Below, one piece after another: positions 1 to 4,473 of a stretch of DNA of 5,220 nt. Origin of the DNA: DAIDJM01 sp964250215 (GTDB taxonomy: Bacteria > Pseudomonadota > Alphaproteobacteria > Acetobacterales > Acetobacteraceae); the NCBI GenBank assembly GCA_964250215.1, contig CAXUEX010000183.1:1-5220 (forward strand), in the 5' to 3' direction. Numbering within the stretch: the first letter of the stretch is position 1; the number at the start of each line of letters is the position of its first letter. Made by a program: the position numbers and the translations under genes. Below the pieces are notes generated by a model. The model was not told the origin of the DNA and did no database searches. It saw nothing but the letters and a program-made list of their open reading frames with translations.

Positions 1-25
1 ATGAAGTTGCTCGTCAAAACAAAGA

Positions 26-81
26 GCTAGAGCGTGACCGGCACCGATGTCCGATCCAATCAGAACCAGTTACGCTCTAGC
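26..81. repeat. Intergenic palindromic (REP-like) element
   Basis: The arms GCTAGAGCGT (26-35) and ACGCTCTAGC (72-81) are perfect 10-bp reverse complements. Pairing extends inward to 41/66 with 14 of 16 positions matching; the exceptions are one G/T pair at 36/71 and one mismatch at 39/68. The interior (42-65) is about 24 nt and contains a short direct repeat of CCGAT. Elements bounded by TAGAGCGT/ACGCTCTA arms resemble the short dispersed intergenic palindromes of alphaproteobacterial chromosomes; that comparison is from memory. It lies upstream of the efflux operon. It is not a convincing intrinsic terminator, because the loop is large and no T-run follows. Confidence 0.6.
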
Positions 82-98
82 CGGCTGCGCGCTATAGC
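70..98 (+). promoter_or_regulatory. Weak candidate promoter for the efflux operon
   Basis: TTACGC (70-75) and TATAGC (93-98) are separated by 17 bp, the ideal spacing for a sigma-70-type promoter, and the -10-like hexamer keeps TATA. The -35 match is poor beyond its first two T bases. It is the best candidate I see between the upstream edge and the first gene. The -10-like element sits inside the palindrome at 88-101, so a repressor bound there would block it. This is inference from spacing and position only. Confidence 0.22.
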
Positions 99-101
99 GC
101 G
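88..101. promoter_or_regulatory. 14-bp perfect palindrome, possible operator
   Basis: CGCGCTATAGCGCG is its own reverse complement with no spacer. It ends 39 bp before the start codon of the efflux lipoprotein gene and covers the only TATA-like hexamer in the leader. Efflux operons are often controlled by TetR- or MarR-family repressors that bind short palindromes over the promoter, so an operator role is plausible. No regulator gene is visible in the window. A cruciform or RNA hairpin is less likely because there is no loop. Confidence 0.35.
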
Positions 102-140
102 ACCTCTCAGCCGAGCACCTCCTCCAGCCATGCCCCTTTC

Positions 141-1601
141 ATGATCGGCCTGCTTCGCGCCGGCGCTCTGCTGCCCGCTTTTCTGGCCGCGGGCTGTGTC
201 GTCGGCCCCGATTACCACCGGCCGAACACCGATCTGCCGCCGGCCTTCACCGCGCCGCAAGCCGTCGCCGCCCCCGTGATCGATCGCGCCTGGTGGACGC
301 ATTTCCGCGCCCCGCAGCTCGATCGCCTGATGCTCCGCGCCGCCGAGCTCAGCCTGGATCTCGCCGCTGCCGAAGCCCGGATCGTGCAGGCCGACCAGGC
401 GGTGCGCGTTGCCGGCAGCCCGTTGCTGCCCAGCCTGAATGCCGCGGCCACGCAATCCTGGCAACGCGTTGGGCTCGCCTCGCAGAGCACCGGGGGCTTC
501 AACGGCTTCAGCGGGCTTTCCGGTCTTGGGGGCACCTTGCCCGGCGGCAGCCACTATTTTGAAAGCCGCAGCTACACCGGCGAATTCCAGGCCGCCTACG
601 AGGTGGATTTCTGGGGCAAGAACCTGGATGCGTTCCGCGCCGCGCAGGCCAGCGCCGTCGCCACCGTCTATGATCGCGAAACCGTCTGGCTCACCACTTC
701 CAGCTCCATCGCGAACACCTATTTTCAGGCGCTGGGCTATCGCGACCGGCTCGCCATCGCCCGGCACAACGTGGAAAGCAGCCTGCAGATTCTCGACGCT
801 TACCGCGCGCGCCTGCAGGTCGGCACCGCCAGTGCGCTCGATGTCAGCCAGCAGGAAGCTTTGGTCGCCGGCTACCGCGCGCAGTTGCCGGCGCTGGAAA
901 GCCAGTTCCGCCAGCAGCAACTGGCGCTCGGCATCCTGGTGGGCGTGCCGCCGGAGCAGATCGTGCTCGATGCCGTAACGCTACCGGAACTGATCATTCC
1001 CGCCGTCGCCACCGGCCTGCCCGCAGGCCTGTTGCGCCGGCGCCCCGACGTCGCCAACGCCGAGGAACAGCTGATCGCGCAGAACCAGACCGTGAAGCAG
1101 GATGTGGCGAATTTCTTTCCCTCGCTCCAGCTCACGGCCGCCGGCGGCGTTTCCAGCGTGGCGCTTTCCGCCATTACCGGCCCGGGCTCGTTGATCGCGA
1201 ATTTCATGAGTTCCCTGACACAGACCATTTTCGACAACGGCCTGAAATCCGGCACGCTCGGCGAAGCCAAAGGCCGGTTCCAGGAACTGGCGGCGGATTA
1301 CGCGAAATCCGTGCTTCAAGCGCTCACCGATGTGGAGACCGCGCTCACCCAGGTGAGTTTTTCCGCAGTGCAGGAAGTGGCGGAAGCCGAGGCCGTGCGC
1401 ACGGCCCAGCGCAGCCTCGACATCGCCCGCGCCCAACTCGCCGCCGGCACGGTGGACCTGATCACGGTGCTGAATACCGAGGCCACGCTGTTCAACGACC
1501 AGGATGCGCTGGCCCAGGTTCGCGTTTCGCGTTTTCTCGCCGCTGTCGCCCTATATAGGGGGCTCGGTGGCGGCTGGACGCTGCCCGGAGGCAAAGGATG
1601 A
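141..1601 (+). CDS. RND efflux system outer-membrane lipoprotein (NodT/OprM family)
   Basis: This 486-residue TolC-like protein should form the trimeric outer-membrane channel of a tripartite exporter. Residues 1-18 are a lipoprotein signal peptide; the lipobox ends A-A-G with Cys19 as the lipidated residue, followed by the family hallmark GPDYHRP (22-28). Other family blocks are WWTHF (51-55), YEVDFWGK (153-160), RRRPDV (299-304), FFPSLQLTAAGG (325-336), FDNG (364-367) and LYRGLGGGW (471-479). Two repeated outer-membrane efflux domains cover about 50-260 and 280-475, and the length is normal for the family. A Gly/Ser-rich stretch at about 116-137 probably lies in an extracellular loop of the first repeat. 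The start is the only ATG/GTG/TTG in frame after the stop at 78-80 that keeps the signal peptide. No Shine-Dalgarno sequence precedes it, unlike the other genes here. The stop overlaps the next start as ATGA, so the two are translationally coupled. The substrate cannot be read from the sequence. Confidence 0.95.
   Translation: MIGLLRAGALLPAFLAAGCVVGPDYHRPNTDLPPAFTAPQAVAAPVIDRAWWTHFRAPQLDRLMLRAAELSLDLAAAEARIVQADQAVRVAGSPLLPSLNAAATQSWQRVGLASQSTGGFNGFSGLSGLGGTLPGGSHYFESRSYTGEFQAAYEVDFWGKNLDAFRAAQASAVATVYDRETVWLTTSSSIANTYFQALGYRDRLAIARHNVESSLQILDAYRARLQVGTASALDVSQQEALVAGYRAQLPALESQFRQQQLALGILVGVPPEQIVLDAVTLPELIIPAVATGLPAGLLRRRPDVANAEEQLIAQNQTVKQDVANFFPSLQLTAAGGVSSVALSAITGPGSLIANFMSSLTQTIFDNGLKSGTLGEAKGRFQELAADYAKSVLQALTDVETALTQVSFSAVQEVAEAEAVRTAQRSLDIARAQLAAGTVDLITVLNTEATLFNDQDALAQVRVSRFLAAVALYRGLGGGWTLPGGKG
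1549..1560. repeat. 12-bp AT-rich palindrome at the end of the lipoprotein gene
   Basis: CCCTATATAGGG is a perfect palindrome inside the conserved C-terminal block of the lipoprotein gene, 37 bp before the adaptor start codon. It encodes Leu471-Tyr472-Arg473 with CTA, TAT and AGG, codons that are uncommon in this GC-rich sequence. The TATATA core is the most AT-rich hexamer nearby. It may be a protein-binding site or an internal -10 element for the adaptor gene, but I see no good -35 partner, and chance is possible. Confidence 0.35.
1587..1591 (+). promoter_or_regulatory. Ribosome-binding site of the adaptor gene
   Basis: GGAGG lies 6 nt before the ATG at 1598, inside the 3' end of the lipoprotein gene. 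This strong Shine-Dalgarno match supports the start that overlaps the upstream stop codon as ATGA, rather than any later ATG. Confidence 0.85.
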
Positions 1602-2737
1602 AGCGTTTCCTCGCCGCCATCGTGCTGTTCCTGGTGGTCGTCGGCGGCTTCGTGTGGCTGCGCACCAGCCAGAAAGCCGCGCAAGGCCGCGAAGCCAAGG
1701 CTGCCGCGGCCGCCGATCTCGTGCCGGTGCTCACCGCGCCGGCCACGCTGCGCGATGTGCCGGTGTATCTCGACGGCATCGGCACCGTGCAGGCGCTCAA
1801 CACCGTCAACATCCGCCCGATGGTCGATGGCCCGCTGGTGGAAGTGCGGTTCCGCGAAGGCCAGGAGGTGAAGACCGGCGACGTGCTGGCGCGTATCGAT
1901 CCGCGAACGTATCAGGCTACCTACGATCAGGCGGTGGCGAAGAAAGCCCAGGACGAAGCCCTGCTGGCCAACATGCAGCGCGACCTGGTGCGCTACGACA
2001 AGCTCGCGAAAACCCAGTATGCCACGGCGCAGCAGGCCGATACGCAGCGTGCCACGGTGGCGCAGGACCAAGCGCAGGTGCGCCAGGACCAGGCGCAGAT
2101 CGACAGCGCCAGGACGAATTTGAGCTACACCACGATCGAGGCGCCGGTGGATGGCCGGATGGGCATTCGTCAGGTGGATGTCGGCAATCTGGTGCACAGC
2201 ACGGATGTCACGCCCATTTCCGTGCTCACCACATTGCAGCCGATCGCGGTGATTTTTACGTTACCGCAACAGAATCTGCCGCTGGTGGTGCACGCCATGG
2301 CCCAGGGCGCGCCGGAAGTGCTGGCGGTGCCGCAGAACGGCGATCCGCATGAGATTCTGGATCGCGGCCGGCTTGCCGTGCTCGACAACCAGATCGACCA
2401 GACCACCGGCACGATCAAGCTCAAGGCGATCTTCCCGAATCCCGGCCTGTCGCTCTGGCCCGGCGCGTTCGTGAACGTGCGCCTGGCACTCGCCACCGAG
2501 CACGACGTGACCACGGTGCCGACGCAATCCGTGCTGCGCGGCCCCACCGGCGCGTTCGTGTATGTGGTGGATGGCAGCAACATCGCGCAGCGCCGGGCGG
2601 TGACGGTGCCGCACCAGGACGAGAATGTCGCCGTTATCGCCTCCGGCCTGAAACCGGGCGAATCGGTAGTGACCGACGGCGCCTCGCGGCTGACCGACGG
2701 CGCGAAGGTGAAGCGCCTGGATGCAGGGCACGCGTAG
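1598..2737 (+). CDS. RND efflux periplasmic adaptor (membrane fusion protein), MdtA/MuxA-like
   Basis: This 379-residue protein should bridge an inner-membrane RND pump and the outer-membrane channel encoded just upstream. Residues 4-21 are a hydrophobic signal/anchor with no lipobox, so it is probably membrane-anchored rather than a lipoprotein. The lipoyl-like half-motif GIGTVQALNTVNIRP (60-74) leads to FREGQEVKTGDVLARIDP (85-102). An alpha-helical hairpin spans about 105-173, and the second lipoyl half has TTIEAPVDGRMGIR (178-191). A beta-barrel follows with LQPIAVIFTLP (213-223), DNQIDQTTGTIKLKAIFPNP (263-282) and LWPGAFVNVRL (286-296), then a membrane-proximal domain from about 302 to 373. 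The IDNQID-TTGT and LWPG-FVNVRL blocks are typical of MdtA/MuxA adaptors, which normally precede two HAE1 pump genes. No pump gene follows here. Adaptor identity is near certain; the MdtA-like subgroup is likely, and bile-salt or drug substrates are only inferred from the family. Confidence 0.95.
   Translation: MKRFLAAIVLFLVVVGGFVWLRTSQKAAQGREAKAAAAADLVPVLTAPATLRDVPVYLDGIGTVQALNTVNIRPMVDGPLVEVRFREGQEVKTGDVLARIDPRTYQATYDQAVAKKAQDEALLANMQRDLVRYDKLAKTQYATAQQADTQRATVAQDQAQVRQDQAQIDSARTNLSYTTIEAPVDGRMGIRQVDVGNLVHSTDVTPISVLTTLQPIAVIFTLPQQNLPLVVHAMAQGAPEVLAVPQNGDPHEILDRGRLAVLDNQIDQTTGTIKLKAIFPNPGLSLWPGAFVNVRLALATEHDVTTVPTQSVLRGPTGAFVYVVDGSNIAQRRAVTVPHQDENVAVIASGLKPGESVVTDGASRLTDGAKVKRLDAGHA
2063..2104 (+). 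repeat. Two 21-bp tandem repeats encoding a heptad duplication
   Basis: The units at 2063-2083 and 2084-2104 both begin CAGGACCA and encode QDQAQVR followed by QDQAQID (adaptor residues 156-169). The seven-residue period falls in the second helix of the adaptor hairpin, where heptads pack as a coiled coil. It is probably an in-frame duplication that changes hairpin length by one heptad, or simply convergent heptad composition. Confidence 0.6.
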
Positions 2738-2741
2738 AACC

Positions 2742-2765
2742 AAAGCGCATGGAGTGGGACGCTTT
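2742..2765. terminator. Weak stem-loop between convergent genes
   Basis: AAAGCG (2742-2747) and CGCTTT (2760-2765) form a 6-bp stem around a 12-nt loop, between the adaptor stop codon (2735-2737) and the stop codon of the minus-strand gene (2765-2767). Its position suits a shared terminator for both strands. The stem is short, the loop long, and neither strand has a clear U-run after it, so it is a weak candidate; Rho-dependent termination is equally possible. Confidence 0.25.
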
Positions 2766-3496
2766 CAGCGTTCCACGGTAATTGCTGGTCGCACGATGCC
2801 CGCCACCTGCGCCCGCAGCTTCGCCACCTCGTCGGCCTGCACCAGCATCGCCTGACCCACCTCGTTTTGCGCCCGCGCCGCCTGTTCGATCGCCGGCAGG
2901 CGCGCCGCAATCGCCGCCGCCTGGGCGCGCAATGCATCGACGGCGTCTGTCCCCTGCACCACGGCCATCACGCCGCGCACCAGGTCATCGGCCTCTCGTG
3001 TCAGCCCCACCGCTTGCCGCGTGAGCAGCGCCGCGTGTGTGGCACCGCGCTCGGCATGCAGCCCCAGCCGCTCCCATGCGCCGGAAATTTCCGCGGCTTC
3101 TTCGGCGATGCGCTCGGCCTGCGCCGCGTCCCGCACCGGTCCGGGTGCGTTCCGGCGCGCGGCCAGATTGTGCCAGATGGCGCGAAAGCCGCGCGCCGCC
3201 GGGCGGCCCAGGAGCAGCACCGGACGGCCCACATCCTCCAAGGCGCGACGATAGCTGCGCTCCACCAGCCGGTCGTGCAGCCGGCGCAGGCGGCCGATTT
3301 CCCGCTGCCCCAGGGCCGCGCACAACCCCATGGTGAGGCAGGCAGCCGCCACGATCTGGGCCGCCGCGCCGCCAGCCGCCGCCACCGCCGAGCCGGAAGC
3401 CACGGCCGCCGCCAAACCAACGGCCGCGAAGCCGCGTTCCAACCCGCCAACCGGGTCGATCCAACCGGAACTGTATTTCTGATCCGCGTCAGGCAT
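2765..3496 (-). CDS. Hypothetical protein with N-terminal membrane segments and helical C-terminal half
   Basis: I do not recognise this 243-residue protein. Residues 1-20 are polar; about 22-62 are strongly hydrophobic and rich in Ala and Gly, long enough for one or two membrane helices. An Arg-rich stretch follows (65-85, 98-115). Residues about 122-235 are Ala/Glu/Gln/Arg-rich and look continuously helical, perhaps coiled coil, with no catalytic motif I can name. It is judged a real gene because it has a balanced soluble/membrane composition, GC-rich third positions, and a GGAG ribosome-binding site 7 nt before its ATG. The overlapping reading frames are instead loaded with Arg, Pro, His and Cys. 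It is convergent with the efflux operon and divergent from the DUF3108-like gene, so it is not part of either. A structural or methyl-accepting-like helical role is conceivable but unsupported. Confidence 0.68.
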   Translation of the reverse strand: MPDADQKYSSGWIDPVGGLERGFAAVGLAAAVASGSAVAAAGGAAAQIVAAACLTMGLCAALGQREIGRLRRLHDRLVERSYRRALEDVGRPVLLLGRPAARGFRAIWHNLAARRNAPGPVRDAAQAERIAEEAAEISGAWERLGLHAERGATHAALLTRQAVGLTREADDLVRGVMAVVQGTDAVDALRAQAAAIAARLPAIEQAARAQNEVGQAMLVQADEVAKLRAQVAGIVRPAITVER

Positions 3497-3499
3497 GTT

Positions 3500-3527
3500 C
3501 GGGCTCCGTAAGCCCGCGTCAGCGGGC
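3500..3527 (-). promoter_or_regulatory. Overlapping alternative hairpins in the minus-strand leader
   Basis: GCCCGC (3512-3517) pairs with GCGGGC (3522-3527) around a 4-nt loop. CGGGCT (3500-3505) pairs with AGCCCG (3511-3516) around a 5-nt loop. Both are perfect 6-bp stems that share 3512-3516, so only one can form at a time. In the minus-strand mRNA the second hairpin holds the GGAG ribosome-binding site (complement of 3504-3507) partly in its stem and loop; the first would free it. Translational control of the hypothetical gene is an inference. The hairpins may also be incidental in such GC-rich DNA. Confidence 0.3.
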
Positions 3528-3531
3528 CATC

Positions 3532-3538
3532 AGGGGGG
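3532..3538 (+). promoter_or_regulatory. Ribosome-binding site of the DUF3108-like gene
   Basis: AGGGGGG ends 11 nt before the ATG at 3550. It is a G-rich Shine-Dalgarno-like run at slightly long spacing. It supports this start, which also gives the signal peptide its basic N-terminus. No in-frame ATG or GTG lies between this run and the chosen start. Confidence 0.55.
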
Positions 3539-3549
3539 ACATCCTGCGC

Positions 3550-4371
3550 ATGAAGCGGTTACTCAGCCTTGAATTCGCGGCTCTTGCCGTGCTCGCAGTG
3601 TCCGCCAACGCGCACGCCGCCCCCACCGGCAGCTTCTCGGTGGATTACCAGGGCCTCTCGCACGGCCTGCTCGTGCTGCGCCTGCAGGGCGAGCTCAGCC
3701 TGACCGCCAGCAGCTATTCCGGCCGCCTCGCCTACCACACCGCCGGCATGATCGGCTGGATGGTGCGCAACGAGGATGAAAGCCAGGTGACCGGCACTTT
3801 CGCAGGGAGCACCGCGCTGCCGCAACGTTTCGACAGCGTGGGCAATCTGCGTGGCACGCCGCGCACCACGCGCATCCATTACCTCGGTGGCAATCCCGTG
3901 ATCGAAGTGCGCACGCCGCCCGTGGAACAGGAGCGCACGCCGGTGCCCGATGCCGAAACCACGCACACGATCGATACGCTTTCGGCTATCGCGCTGCTGA
4001 TCCACCAGGTGGGCGACACCGGGCGCTGCGAGGGCCATGTGCGCATCTTCGATGGCCGCCGGCTGACCGACCTCACCGCCACCACGGTGGGCGACGAAAC
4101 GCTGCCGAAAATCCAGCGCTCGTCCTATGCCGGCCCGGCGTTGCGCTGCGATTTCGCGGGCAATCAGCTCGCCGGCTTCAAGAAGGACGAGAGCGAGGCC
4201 GAGCAGCGCCGCACCAAGCATGGCAGCGCCTGGCTCGCCCAGGCCATTCCCGGCGGCCCGCTGGTGCCCGTGAAGGTGATTTTCGAGAACAAGCTGCTCG
4301 GCCAAGTGACGCTTTACGCCGGCAGCATCACCGGCACGCCCGGCCCGTTGGCGCAGACCGCGCCGCGCTGA
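3550..4371 (+). CDS. Secreted DUF3108-like protein of unknown function
   Basis: This 273-residue protein carries a Sec signal peptide: Lys2-Arg3, a hydrophobic core at about 9-19, and an A-H-A site with cleavage likely after Ala23. A Glu at position 8 is unusual within the signal. The mature part looks beta-rich, with SFSVDYQGLSHGLLVLRLQGELSL split over 28-51 and YSGRLAYHTAGMIGWM at 56-71. Then come IDTLSAIALL (141-150), CEGHVRIFDGRRLTDLT (160-176) and SYAGPALRC (192-200). The DxLSA...VFDGRR pattern and the opening SYEV-like strand match the DUF3108 family, periplasmic proteins of unknown function. Cys160 and Cys200 are the only cysteines in the mature part and may form a disulfide. The C-terminal VPVKVIFENKLLGQVTLYAG (239-258) resembles the closing strands of that family. 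It starts 53 bp from the divergent minus-strand gene and ends 102 bp before pgk. The family call is from pattern memory and is likely, not proven. Confidence 0.85.
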   Translation: MKRLLSLEFAALAVLAVSANAHAAPTGSFSVDYQGLSHGLLVLRLQGELSLTASSYSGRLAYHTAGMIGWMVRNEDESQVTGTFAGSTALPQRFDSVGNLRGTPRTTRIHYLGGNPVIEVRTPPVEQERTPVPDAETTHTIDTLSAIALLIHQVGDTGRCEGHVRIFDGRRLTDLTATTVGDETLPKIQRSSYAGPALRCDFAGNQLAGFKKDESEAEQRRTKHGSAWLAQAIPGGPLVPVKVIFENKLLGQVTLYAGSITGTPGPLAQTAPR

Positions 4372-4435
4372 GCCGGGTCACCGAGCGGCCTCGTCAAGCC
4401 TCGCCCGAAGCATTAGCAACGCCCGGCAGCAACAG

Positions 4436-4448
4436 TCCCGCCGCGGGA
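4436..4448. repeat. Small GC hairpin upstream of pgk
   Basis: TCCCG (4436-4440) and CGGGA (4444-4448) form a 5-bp stem with a 3-nt loop, 25 bp before the pgk start. No T-run follows, so it is a poor intrinsic terminator. It could be a 5'-leader hairpin or have no role. I see no convincing promoter in the 102-bp gap at 4372-4473. Confidence 0.2.
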
Positions 4449-4459
4449 GCGGCCAAAAC

Positions 4460-4466
4460 AGGCGGA
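4460..4466 (+). promoter_or_regulatory. Ribosome-binding site of pgk
   Basis: AGGCGGA lies 7 nt before the ATG at 4474, a partial Shine-Dalgarno match at good spacing. It supports this start, which also places the first conserved Pgk motif at the expected distance from the N-terminus. Confidence 0.6.
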
Positions 4467-4473
4467 AACGACC

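Noticed and set aside
1..30. A short reading frame, ATG to TAG, of nine codons at the left edge
   Set aside because: It could be the tail of an upstream gene or chance. The window edge hides its left context, there is no visible ribosome-binding site, and the palindromic element covers its stop codon.
60..920. A 286-codon open frame on the minus strand opposite the efflux lipoprotein gene
   Set aside because: It lies antisense to a gene with unmistakable family motifs, and no recognisable domain or ribosome-binding site supports it. Long antisense frames are expected in GC-rich DNA.
1316..2197. A 293-codon minus-strand frame spanning the lipoprotein-adaptor junction
   Set aside because: It is antisense to two firmly identified genes, and its product is rich in His and Arg with low-complexity shadows.
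1504..2352. A 282-codon plus-strand frame overlapping the adaptor gene
   Set aside because: Its product is dominated by Arg, Gly, Ala and His, typical of a shifted frame. The adaptor frame carries all the family motifs.
2867..3511. A 214-codon plus-strand frame opposite the hypothetical minus-strand gene
   Set aside because: Its product is loaded with Arg, His, Pro and Cys. The minus-strand frame has better composition and a proper GGAG site, although proof would need conservation data.
3559..4305. A 248-codon minus-strand frame opposite the DUF3108-like gene
   Set aside because: The plus frame has a signal peptide, family motifs and a ribosome-binding site; the minus frame has none of these.
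4382..4393. A 4-bp hairpin (CGAG/CTCG) just after the DUF3108-like gene, considered as a terminator
   Set aside because: The stem is too short and no T-run follows.
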